Shown: positions 20,222 to 30,670 of the stretch, piece after piece
Layout: each line of letters opens with the position of its first letter
Numbering within the stretch: the stretch's first letter is position 1
Assembly (NCBI GenBank): GCA_048213135.1
Contig: PS015043.1
Location: 23,282 to 54,558 of the forward strand
Direction: 5' to 3'
DNA length: 31,277 bases
Source: Reclinomonas americana ATCC 50394
Lineage: Eukaryota > Jakobida > Jakobea > Jakobida
Notes under the pieces: model-generated
The model's database searches: none
Seen by the model: only the letters and a program-made list of their open reading frames with translations
What the model was told of the DNA's origin: nothing
Program-made: the position numbers and the translations under genes

Positions 20222-21947
20222 TCACACCGCCGACTTGAGAGCAAAAACGCCGCCACCCTGCGAGCCGAACACCAGCAGCGGCCCTGCCTCGTTCGGCACG
20301 TCCACCACGATCGCCGTCGACCACACGGGCGAGTTAACCTCGTAGCTCCACAGCACGTGACCGGTGCTGCCGGAGAGCGCGTAGAAAATCTGGTTCTCGC
20401 CGCCAATGTACACGGTCACCGAGGAGCCGTCGCCGATCAGTGCCGGCGACGCAATCACCATGTCGTGCAGGTTCGCCGTCCACAGCACCTGGCCCGTCAG
20501 CGCATCGCACGCGTACACGTTGTTGTCGTACGAGCCGAAGAACACGGTGGCGTTGACGGCGGCGCTGCCCTTGTACTCGTAGACGGCTGCGGTGGAATAC
20601 ACGGGGCCCTTGGTGACCACCTTGAACACCTGGCTTCCCGTGGCCAGATCCAGCGCATACAAGTTGCCGTCGTTGGAGCCGTAGTACACCAGCGTCTTGT
20701 TGCCGCTGCTGCTGTTGCTGGGGGTGTAGAACGCCGCGGAGCCGCGCACATTGGCGCCCGTGGCAAACGACCACAGCAGGTCGCCAGACAACCCGTCAAG
20801 CGCATAGATGTTGCCGTCGTCGGAGCCCACGACCACGACGGGTCGGTTGGTGGCCACGCTCACCGTCACCGTCGGCGACGCGTACACATACCCTTCCGTC
20901 TGGTACGACCACGCCACGCTTCCATCCGCGGCATGCAGCGCATACACGCTCCCATCCATCGCACCAAAGTACACCAGCGAATGCGCCGTGTCGGCGTACA
21001 CCGCAGGCGACGAGCTGGCAAAGTAGCCCTTGTGCGACGTGGTATTGAACGCCCACTTCTTGCTCAACGTGGCGCAGTCGACGGCATAGAAGAAGCCGTC
21101 GTCCGAGAGCACAAACAGCGTGGCGCTCTCCCCGTCGGCCTGCGTGAGCACCGCGGGCGACGAGCGGATCATATACGAGGTGTAAAACGGCTTGTGCGCC
21201 TCGTGGCCCTTCTCCGCGGTCACTGCCTCCACTGCGTCGTCGTAGGTCGTGAAGAAGATCTCGGTGGCGCCGTTGACTTGCACGGCAACTGGTTTCGACT
21301 CGACGCTGGACGACTCCCCGTGCGTCCATGCCAATCGCCCGAACTCGTTCGTGCNNNNNNNNNNNNNNNNNNNNNNNNNNNNNNNNNNNNNNNNNNNNNN
21401 NNNNNNNNNNNNNNNNNNNNNNNNNNNNNNNNNNNNNNNNNNNNNNNNNNNNNNNNNNNNNNNNNNNNNNNNNNNNNNNNNNNNNNNNNNNNNNNNNNNN
21501 NNNNNNNNNNNNNNNNNNNNNNNNNNNNNNNNNNNNNNNNNNNNNNNNNNNNNNNNNNNNNNNNNNNNNNNNNNNNNNNNNNNNNNNNNNNNNNNNNNNN
21601 NNNNNNNNNNNNNNNNNNNNNNNNNNNNNNNNNNNNNNNNNNNNNNNNNNNNNNNNNNNNNNNNNNNNNNNNNNNNNNNNNNNNNNNNNNNNNNNNNNNN
21701 NNNNNNNNNNNNNNNNNNNNNNNNNNNNNNNNNNNNNNNNNNNNNNNNNNNNNNNNNNNNNNNNNNNNNNNNNNNNNNNNNNNNNNNNNNNNNNNNNNNN
21801 NNNNNNNNNNNNNNNNNNNNNNNNNNNNNNNNNNNNNNNNNNNNNNNNNNNNNNNNNNNNNNNNNNNNNNNTGGTGGTGGTGGTGGAGGCAGTGGCGCAG
21901 GCCAGGGCGAGGAGAAGCGCGAGGAGGAGAAGGAGGAGAGGTTTCAT
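20222..21947 (-). CDS. Secreted PQQ-type beta-propeller protein (gapped)
   Basis: The start ATG at 21947 opens a signal peptide (MKPLLLLLLALLLALACA) followed by Thr-rich sequence. A 517-N gap (21355-21871) follows, then 377 uninterrupted residues to the stop at 20222. The visible part is a run of PQQ/quinoprotein-like blades: GSVYALHAADGSVAWSYQ, GNIYALDGLSGDLLWSF, GNLYALDLATGSQVFKV, NNVYACDALTGQVLWTA and QIFYALSGSTGHVLWSYE. These show the G-x-x-Y-A-L-D-x-x-T-G-x-x-x-W pattern. At least six blades are visible and more may lie in the gap. Such proteins form eight-bladed propellers (dehydrogenases, BamB-like and other extracellular proteins); no catalytic assignment is possible. No intron occurs in the 1.1-kb visible part, unlike the neighbours. 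Whether the two sides are in one frame cannot be checked. Confidence 0.85.
21355..21871. other. Assembly gap (517 N) inside the PQQ-propeller gene
   Basis: Sequence is unknown. The 5' flank in the gene's direction codes a signal peptide and Thr run; the 3' flank codes TNEFGRLAWTHGESSS. Confidence 0.95.
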
Positions 21948-23146
21948 CTGTGTGGGTATGAGAGGGGTGAGAGGGAGGGGAGAGTGGGGGAGAGAGGGTG
22001 ATTGCTTGCAAGTTTCTTCTCACTAAATGCATGCGCGTACAAGACACCATATCCTCGGACTTGTGTGTGTGAGAGAGAAGGGGAGAGAGAAAGAANNNNN
22101 NNNNNNNNNNNNNNNNNNNNNNCGCATCTTGATGGTGAGAAGAAACTCGCACTCACACACACACACACACACACACTTTCTCTCTCTCCCTCTCAAGTCC
22201 GCGGGCAAATCATCTTGTTCTTTCATGCATGCAGTCACATACACAAGCAAACACGCTCTCNNNNNNNNNNNNNNNNNNNNNNNNNNNNNNNNNNNNNNNN
22301 NNNNNNNNNNNNNNNNNNNNNNNNNNNNNNNNNNNNNNNNNNNNNNNNNNNNNNNNNNNNNNNNNNNNNNNNNNNNNNNNNNNNNNNNNNNNNNNNNNNN
22401 NNNNNNNNNNNNNNNNNNNNNNNNNNNNNNNNNNNNNNNNNNNNNNNNNNNNNNNNNNNNNNNNNNNNNNNNNNNNNNNNNNNNNNNNNNNNNNNNNNNN
22501 NNNNNNNNNNNNNNNNNNNNNNNNNNNNNNNNNNNNNNNNNNNNNNNNNNNNNNNNNNNNNNNNNNNNNNNNNNNNNNNNNNNNNNNNNNNNNNNNNNNN
22601 NNNNNNNNNNNNNNNNNNNNNNNNNNNNNNNNNNNNNNNNNNNNNNNNNNNNNNNNNNNNNNNNNNNNNNNNNNNNNNNTAAAAAATATCGGACTTTTTC
22701 CCAAGTCCTCGTCAAGTCGAAGGACAAGACGCCGATGCGGGAATGAGGCTCGTGCTCTCCTGACTGTATGGATTGCATGCGGAAGAGCAAGCGGATCTTG
22801 ATGACTTTTTGGTAATATGCACCATCTTGGGTGAACACCTGAGAAACTGATCATGAGACTGTCGGTATCTGCAACACCACTCACAGCTCGCCATGTTGGT
22901 GTCAGAAGTCACGAGTCACGAAGAGCGGAGTCGCCACAACAGCGCAGCAGCTCCGACGCTGGCGAACGTCGAGTGCGGCCACCTCCCCCCACCACTAACC
23001 TCGTCGCAGTGCCAAGACGCGCCTCGGCAGGGTATGCAGTGCAAGCAGAGCCAGGCATCATGCAGGTGACCGTCGTCAGGCAACTTCAGTTCCGCTACAT
23101 TTGATACACTTACAAAGGCTCCCCCACCTCTCCACCCCACTCTTCA
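21948..23146. other. Intergenic region with two gaps; possible unresolved exons
   Basis: This region holds the upstream DNA of the PQQ-propeller gene, a GA tract with a 27-N gap (22096-22122), a (CA)n/(CT)n tract (about 22155-22195) and a 419-N gap (22261-22679). The sequence 22680-23104 is not repetitive and has open stretches on both strands. On plus, a frame ends ...PPPPTTNLVAVPRRASAG...QLQFRYI at 23102-23104. On minus, a stretch reads FTQDGAYYQKVIKIRLLFRM. A plus-strand gene converging on the RCC1 gene is possible but not supported strongly enough to call. Confidence 0.35.
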
Positions 23147-26100
23147 TCACCGATGCGCGCCTCCTCCCCTCGACGCCCCCCGACTCGAACCCAACGCCGC
23201 CTCTGGCGGCATCGGTTCCGACGCCCCAGCATCCTCGTCGTCGGCGGCACCCGTGTAGTGCTTTCGCGGTGAGGGATTCGACGACGGCTCGATCAAAGGA
23301 AGCGTGCGTGCCTGCCAACACAAGTGAGCAATCTCCACCACCACCGCCACCACAATTCTTCCTGCTTCGACGCAACTGTTTCGCCCGCCCGATGACGAGC
23401 CTCCCAGATGGCGGCATGCGTGTCCACCACTCGCGGCTGCGAGTGCGGGTCAGCGGTAGGCGCCGTCGTCACGTGGATCCACGGCAGGTCCGACGGGGCC
23501 CTTGCCGCGCCCACCGCCAACAGCGGATCGTGATCCAGCGAGTGCTGCTGCTGTCCATCGCCATCGTCCTCGTACCGCTCGTGGTCGTACTCGTGACGGT
23601 GTGTGTAGTGGTGCTGCTGGTGGTGATTGAGATGCGCTGCTCCTCGTTGCTGCTGTCGGTCGTACGCCTCCTCCACTTCGACCTCCTCCTCGTCGTCCAT
23701 GACAGCGGCCTCCAATTCCACCGCATCGCCGTCACGGCCGCTTGCCGTCGACGCACCATCGACACTCCACTCGGGCGACGAGTGCTGGCCCTCGTGACCG
23801 CGATGCAAGTGCGACTGGTGCACCTTGTTGGCAAAGTCGCGGTCGAATTCGTGGGTGAGATTGGTGGGGTTGGTGGGTGAGTTGCGACCCGAGGTGACTC
23901 GCGAGACGCCGTGCGATGAGCCATCCAAGCGCGCACGCAGATACGCGTTCTCGCGCTGCAAGTCGACCACGGTCTGGAACAACTCGTGCGCCACCTGATT
24001 CTTCGACGTCGGCGTGAGACCGTCGCCCGCCACGTCGCCAATGGCAGCGGCTTGCTGCAAGGCCTCCAGCTGCCGTCGCAGCGTCAGAACCTGCCGTGGC
24101 GTAAGGAAAGGATTGAGTGGAGTGAATGGAAGGGGAGGAGAGTTGATGAATGTACCTCCACGTCGCGCTGCTCGGCGCGCACGAGCGCCTCCTCCTTCTG
24201 CAATTCGAGATCGAGGATGCGGATCTCCAGCTGCTCCAGCTGGATGCGGGAGAGCGGCTCTTCGTGCGATGGCGCGGCGGCTGTGCGCCTCTGATTCGTC
24301 TCGCGCTCCACTGCCAGCTCACTGTGCACGAATGATTCTGAGCGCATACATACATGCAACGACGACGACGACAAAATCAAGGAACTTACCTGCGCAGTTT
24401 CTTGACAAAGTGTGTTAGCTGGTGCACATATGTCATGAGCTCGGCATTACGGGCACGCAGGTCCTCCATTTCGCCCGCCGACGACTCGGAGGGGTTGTAA
24501 CCTGAGAGGGAATGAGCGACAGAGAGAGAGAGAGAGCAGCAAAGTCGTCGGTCGGCGCAACTGTCGTATGAGAACGTGTCCTGTGGCGATCGACGAGGAG
24601 CGGCAAGCAGGTGTGGCGAAGCGTGAACTGGGGGACTCGCACGAGCGGCTGCACACCATACGGGAAGTCAGCGAATAAACATGCCCGAAATACTGGGGAC
24701 GCGTGTACGCACGAGGAAGAGTCGGGTGCGACGACAGTTGTGCGCGACCGCTGTACGGATCGATGGAGACCACGGTCGGCATTCCCACATCCTTCGGTGG
24801 CGAGGCTGGTTTGCCATTGGCCAGTCGGCCATTCGATGACTGGCGTGGGGAATACTCGGAGACCGACGGCTGTGTGACGGATTAAAGAGGTGGAAGCAGA
24901 AGAAATGAGAGAGAGAGAGAGGCTGGATGGAGAGAGATAGATAGAGAGAGAGCTCAAGGATGTGCGCCACGCAACTCGTCGAGGCGACGCAACCGGCGAC
25001 GAAGACGACATGGCCAGTGATGGGCGCGGGCTCGGAATAACGGCACCGTGCGCCACGCCCATTTGTGCCACTGGAAGCGGAAGCGGGACACCAGGCAGTG
25101 CTCCAGTGATAGTTCCTCGCCGGCCTTCCAGTCGATCGGCGGATGACGGTGCAGTTGGCGGCGTCGAGAAATGCGCACGTCCGGCGGCGGCGGCAAAAGC
25201 GTCGCGTGGAGGGCTGGAAAATCCAGCGCCGCTGCGCTTTGGCGTTATCGACGACGACTGGCGACGCTCCTGTTGCCGCTCAAGCGCCTCACGCAAGCGA
25301 CGCTCTCTGACCTCTGCAGGAGTCTCGGGCGCAGGCACGTAAATATCTTGCGCGGCCGACGGCGGTGACGAGTCGTACATGGGACTCTCCTCGCGGGTGT
25401 CTGCACAAACGGGAAATGAGAAAGAGAGAGAGAGAGAGAGAGGAGACGTGGAATAACGAACGCGCGGCCACCGCACCGTGCANNNNNNNNNNNNNNNNNN
25501 NNNNNNNNNNNNNNNNNNNNNNNNNNNNNNNNNNNNNNNNNNNNNNNNNNNNNNNNNNNNNNNNNNNNNNNNNNNNNNNNNNNNNNNNNNNNNNNNNNNN
25601 NNNNNNNNNNNNNNNNNNNNNNNNNNNNNNNNNNNNNNNNNNNNNNNNNNNNNNNNNNNNNNNNNNNNNNNNNNNNNNNNNNNNNNNNNNNNNNNNNNNN
25701 NNNNNNNNNNNNNNNNNNNNNNNNNNNNNNNNNNNNNNNNNNNNNNNNNNNNNNNNNNNNNNNNNNNNNNNNNNNNNNNNNNNNNNNNNNNNNNNNNNNN
25801 NNNNNNNNNNNNNNNNNNNNNNNNNNNNNNNNNNNNNNNNNNNNNNNNNNNNNNNNNNNNNNNNNNNNNNNNNNNNNNNNNNNNNNNNNNNNNNNNNNNN
25901 NNNNNNNNNNNNNNNNNNNNNNNNNNCTCCGGTGGCGTGTAGATACCGCGTGGAGAGCGTGAATACACGATTGGCGAGCGGGGAAGCATCGGCGCATGAG
26001 CAGGCTGTTGCGCGGCGGTGAGTGCAACGACAGAGATAGAGAGAGGAGAGGAGGGAGAGGGAGAGCACCGCAACAGAGAGTGGCATGCCGAGAACGTCAC

Positions 26101-29100
26101 GCAGCGATTCACGCAGTTGTTCGACGGCGTTTCTCGCTTCTTCCGGGTCCACTGCAATGGGGGTGAGAGGGAGGGAGATAGAGAGAAGGGGATAGACTGC
26201 CAAAGTTGCGCACCCTGACGACTCCAAGACATGGGGGCGGGTTCATCGTCCTCTGCGACGAAATAGTCGACGGTGAGCAAAACGAGACATGCACGGTGCG
26301 AAGGAGTAGTAGAAGCGATAAACCTGCCGGCGTCTGCGGTCTCGTTGTTTGTGTCTCCCCCACGGTGTACACCTGGACAGAAGCGCGATGAGATGACGGG
26401 AGAACAACACCAAGGACGCGGTACGACGAACCGGCAATTGTGGCTCGGGGGGTGGAGTGCGAGGCTTTGGCGGTGAAATGGCTGCACGGCGGGGAGCGTT
26501 CAGTCAAAGGGGAAAGTGATGCCTGTGGGAAAGACGGCGCGCAACTGCAGGCGATCACGAGATAGTCGGAACCGTCAAGAAGAGCCACATCGCGAATCTC
26601 GACATTGTCGTGCACGGCAAAGTACAGTAGCGGCTGTGCAATGGTGCGCTCGACGCTGGCGACCTCGCTCGACAGGGGCACCAGGTGCATTTCACGGGTG
26701 CCAACTTCCTCCACGAGCTGCAGGAATTCGGCGGAGGCCTTGCGCCGCCGTCGCTCGGCGGTGCCATACTCGAGACCGACGCGCTGCAAGCATTGCTGTG
26801 ACAGGCGGTCCTCTCGAGCGGTCCACACGGCGGTGAGGAAGTCTGTGGGAAGAAGGGGAAGGGATGGGGGGAGATGGGGGAGTGAGAGGAGCAGTGGGAG
26901 CGGGATGAGAAGTGGGAGGGGAGGAGAAGTGGGTGGGGAGGAGAAGTGGGAGGGGAGAGTGAAGCGAGGGTGGAGGGGAGGAGCGAGAGCGGAGGGGAGG
27001 AGCGAGAGCGGAGAGGAGGAGCGAGAGCGGAGGGGAGGAGCGAGAGCGGAGGGGAGGAGCGAGAGCGGAGGGGAGGAGCGAGAGCGGAGAGGAGGAGCGA
27101 GAGCGGAGAGGAGGAGCGAGAGCGGAGAGGAGGAGCAGGAGCGGTGACGATGAACACGCTCAAACAAGAAGTCCAGTCGAAAACAGCATGGACGAATGCA
27201 CGAGAGACTTGCCCCTTCCACCCCCGTTCACCTGAAGTGGCGACATAAAACTTCCGATTAAACGTGGCATGCATGGCAGCCGGTAGCACGCCGTGAAAGT
27301 CGACAGTGTGCACCTCGCGACTGAAGCGCGGCGTCGACATGGAGGAACTGCCCCACAGGCACACGTAGCCGCTCACTGGAGGGTGAAGGGGGCGGATGAG
27401 CACATGCCCACAGAAAAAACAAAGGATGTACCGACACAAACCAGTGAGCAGCATGCAGTGCTCGGCGCCCGCATTCACGCCGTGCACTTGCAGGCCCTCG
27501 ACCTCGTCAATGGCCGCACACACCGGGGTGGCGGATCCGAGACCGGCCGCCACGATGTATGTGCGGTGGTCCACTGTGGAGGTCACGCGACGTGAGCGTG
27601 AGACGATGGTGCATCAAGGGGAAGAGGATCACGTGCACAAACCGTCGACGAGAATGGCGTACTCGTCTGACAAGGCAATCTGGTCGAGGTTGATCTCCGG
27701 CGGCAAGTGCTGGATCTCTACGCCATTGGCGATCTTGCGACCGAGGATGCTGGTGAACGAGGCTGGGACAGAAGGAGAAGGAGAAAGTAAGGAGGGAGAG
27801 AGAAAAGAAGAACCCTCCCGTTCCCTCCCAAACGCGCGAACCAACAGAGGCCAGCGTGGCCGGCGAGTCAGACCGGATGGCTCCATCGGGGGTCACAGGG
27901 ACGGTCGTGACGGACACCATTCGCTGCGCCAGTTCGAACGCAGCCAGTGCGTTGCGAAAGCCCCACGCCACGGCCAGGTTGTCGGCTGCGAGGCAAACGA
28001 GGAAGTGAGAGGGAAGAAACAGTTGGCTTTTTCATCTGCTCACATGCGCAGACCTCGAATGACAGCGCTGGAGAACGGACCGCACGCCACGCGCACCACC
28101 GGAGTGGGCCCGATAAAGTTTGTCAGATTGACAATGGCCGGCAGCGATGCCGGCGACACACCGCGTTTCCCGTGTGCCATCTCCGCCAGCGGTGGCAGCT
28201 GGCAGAAGCGCGTGGAGCCGAAACCATACAGAGTCCCGTTGCTGCACAGCAGCACGTGCTCGCGACCGGCACTCATCGACACGGAATTCTCCGTGTGATG
28301 CTGGCTGTGCACGGGCACGTGGCCGACGCACTGCAGTTTGGGGAACTTGAACAGCTGCGTGCCGCATTCAATGGTGCCTTGCACGAAGATGGAGCCGTCC
28401 ACTGGCAGCATGGAGAGAGGGAGAGGGGGAGGGTGAGTGGGAGAGGGAGAGGGAGAGGGAGAGGGAGAGGGAGAGGGGAGAGGGGAGAGGGGAGAGGGGA
28501 GAGGGGAGAGGGAGGAGGGAGAGGGTGGGANNNNNNNNNNNNNNNNNNNNNNNNNNNNNNNNNNNNNNNNNNNNNNNNNNNNNNNNNNNNNNNNNNNNNN
28601 NNNNNNNNNNNNNNNNNNNNNNNNNNNNNNNNNNNNNNNNNNNNNNNNNNNNNNNNNNNNNNNNNNNNNNNNNNNNNNNNNNNNNNNNNNNNNNNNNNNN
28701 NNNNNNNNNNNNNNNNNNNNNNNNNNNNNNNNNNNNNNNNNNNNNNNNNNNNNNNNNNNNNNNNNNNNNNNNNNNNNNNNNNNNNNNNNNNNNNNNNNNN
28801 NNNNNNNNNNNNNNNNNNNNNNNNNNNNNNNNNNNNNNNNNNNNNNNNNNNNNNNNNNNNNNNNNNNNNNNNNNNNNNNNNNNNNNNNNNNNNNNNNNNN
28901 NNNNNNNNNNNNNNNNNNNNNNNNNNNNNNNNNNNNNNNNNNNNNNNNNNNNNNNNNNNNNNNNNNNNNNNNNNNNNNNNNNNNNNNNNNNNNNNNNNNN
29001 NNNNNNNNNNNNNNNNNNNNNNNNNNNNNNNNNNNNNNNNNNNNNNNNNNNNNNNNNNNNNNNNNNNNNNNNNNNNNNNNNNNNNNNNNNNNNNNNNNNN

Positions 29101-30670
29101 NNNNNNNNAGGGAGTTTTCTCTCTCGGTGTGTGTGTGTGTGTGTGCGTGTGTGGTTCTCTTTTTCTTTCTCTTTCTGTTTCTCTCGTTCATCTCTTCCTC
29201 TGTGTGTTCTTCTCGTTCTTGTTGGTTCTTTCTCTTTCTCTCTCTGTTTCTCTCGGTCCTCTCTCTTCCTCTGGTTGTGTTTCTCGCGTGTTTGTTTCTC
29301 GCTTCTTTCTCTTTCTGTTTCTCTCGTTCCTCTCTCTTCCTACGTGTGCTTTCTCTCGGTGTTTCTCGCTTATTTCTCTTTCTCTTTCTCGCGTTCCTCT
29401 CTTTTCCTCTGCGTGTTCTTCTCGCTTGCTTGTTTCTCGGTTCTTTCTCTTTCTCTCTCTGTTTCTCTCGTTTCTCTCTCTTCCTATGTGTGCTCTCTCT
29501 CAGTGTTTCTCGCTTATTTCTCTTTCTCTTTCTCTCGTTCCTCTCTTTTCCTCTGCGTGTTCTTCTCGCTTGCCTGTTGTCTCTGTTTCTCTCTCTCTGT
29601 TTCTCTTCTGGTGCACTTCAGGATCGATTCTCCCTCGCCACTTCAGTGCCTCCTTCCCTCCTCTCTCTCTCTCCTTCCCTCTCTCTCTTGTCTCTCACGC
29701 AACTGCACCACACAACCGTGGCATTATCAGTGGTCACCATGCGCAGAATGGTCATATCGCCGAGAATGAGCTCGGTCGACGAGTCGGAGGCGAATGTGAC
29801 GCGGTCGCCCGTGTGTGGCAAGTCCATGGTGGTCACAGTGCCGGCCCCGCCCTCCAGAGGCACCATGATCAACTGAGAGGAGAGAAGAAGGAGAGGCAGT
29901 GAGGGCAAGGGGCAAGCGAGAGGAAGGGATGTCAATGCAGAGGTGCGATGGGGAGAGAGAAGAGAGAGGAAAAGAAGGAAGGGAGAAAGAGAGAGAGAAA
30001 GCATGCAACAGATAAGAGAGAGGGTTGAAACGAGAGTAGCAATGGGGAGAAAGAAGAGAGAGGATGACAATGGAGGCAGAGGAGTGATGTGAGAGAGTAA
30101 TGTAGGACTCTGGGAATGAGTGGAGCGATGAGGAGACAATGGGTGAGAGGAGAGGGAGACTAAGGAAAGAATGCGTGCGAGAGAAGGAGGAGGGATGAGA
30201 GAGAAGAGAGAATGAGAGGAGTGATGGGGAGAGTGCATGTTATAGACGAGAAGGAAGGGAGGAGGGGAGGGATTTGTGATGAGAGAGGGAAGAGAGGGAG
30301 GGAGAGAAGAGAGGACCGAAAAACAGAGACCACAGAACAAAGGAAGGAGAAAGAGAGACCGCAGAGAGCGCAATGAATGTGTGTGCGCGTGAGAGAGAGA
30401 GAGGAGGGAGGGGAGAGAGGGGAGAGAGAGGAAAGGAGGAAACTTGCAAGAAAACGGAAGAAAGCGTGTGTTTGCATGTTTCCGCACACCACATATCGAT
30501 CACATCTCAAACGCAAGCACACACTCACGCTCTCTCTCTCACTCACTCACTCACACACACACACACACACGCACACATTCCGATCGAATATCATTTGCGC
30601 GCCTCTCACTCACACAAACACACACACTGACACACAACGACACACTCACCCGCGACACTGGCACACTCAT
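23147..30670 (-). CDS. RCC1-like propeller with proline-rich linker and coiled-coil C-terminus (21 visible exons)
   Basis: Exons in transcript order: 30670-30650 (MSVPVSR), 29872 to about 29710, gap, 28401-28054, 27985-27842, 27762-27643, 27573-27442, 27375-27232, 26842-26546, 26481-26432, 26372-26324, 26252-26214, 26151-26075, 26004 into a gap, gap to 25462, 25400-24976, 24869-24713, 24648-24562, 24501-24390, 24321-24156, 24090-23377, 23311-23147. Every junction outside the gaps keeps phase. RCC1-type blades are seen in SMSAGREHVLLCSNGTLYGF, VRVACGPFSSAVIR, VHGVNAGAEHCMLLT and SGYVCLWGSS. A linker (ISPPKPRTPPPEPQLP) follows, then helices rich in Glu/Leu (EMEDLRARNAELMTYVHQ, LEQLEIRILDLELQKEEA, LFQTVVDLQRENAYLRARL), then an acidic, His/Gln-rich tail. 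RCC1 propellers with C-terminal extensions include ciliary RPGR-type proteins; orthology is not established. Confidence 0.8.
25483..25926. other. Assembly gap (444 N) inside the RCC1/coiled-coil gene
   Basis: An exon enters it from 26004 (reading APMLPRSPIVYSRSPRGIY) and an exon tail leaves it at 25482-25462, ending before gttcgt. At least one intron or one long exon is hidden. Confidence 0.95.
26843..27231 (-). repeat. Intron with a 19-bp GA-rich minisatellite
   Basis: From about 26970 to 27140 the plus strand repeats a 19-bp unit close to ggaggggaggagcgagagc about nine times, with aggggagg/agaggagg variants. The intron joins AAG-type coding at 27232 (YVATS) to 26842 (DFLTAVW) in phase. Frames open through the repeat are a by-product of its composition. 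Confidence 0.85.
28402..29709 (-). other. Large intron region with 578-N gap in the RCC1/coiled-coil gene
   Basis: It contains a GAGAGG repeat (about 28415-28530), a gap at 28531-29108 and a CT-rich stretch with a repeated TTTCTCTCGTTCCTCTC-type motif (29130-29640, units about 60-120 bp). RCC1 blades are probably encoded in the gap, because the visible blades are too few for a seven-bladed propeller. Confidence 0.65.
29873..30649 (-). repeat. First intron of the RCC1/coiled-coil gene
   Basis: The first coding exon (30670-30650) ends CGG|gtgagt and the next starts at 29872 after ctctcag, both phase 0. The intron is purine-rich on the plus strand over 29880-30440 and carries CA/CT microsatellites at 30530-30640. 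No coding content is evident. Confidence 0.6.

Noticed and set aside
20174-21961. Long plus-strand open frame opposite the PQQ-type gene
   Set aside because: It is the antisense shadow of a high-GC coding region. The minus strand has clear propeller motifs and a signal peptide; the plus reading has no recognisable features.
22680-23104. A possible plus-strand gene ending at 23104
   Set aside because: The reading frame is plausible, but both strands are open, the upstream part is a gap, and no motif or splice structure decides the matter. It is noted only within the intergenic entry.
24433-26487. Single long minus-strand open frame starting MQPFHRQ
   Set aside because: It runs through several phase-consistent introns and a gap. 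Exons in this interval lie in different frames, and the downstream coiled-coil exons continue far past it.
29110-29700. Hydrophobic-looking plus-strand frames (FLFLSLSFSRSSLF type)
   Set aside because: They are encoded by a TTTCTCTC-type repeat intron. There is no start context or conserved motif, and all frames look alike.
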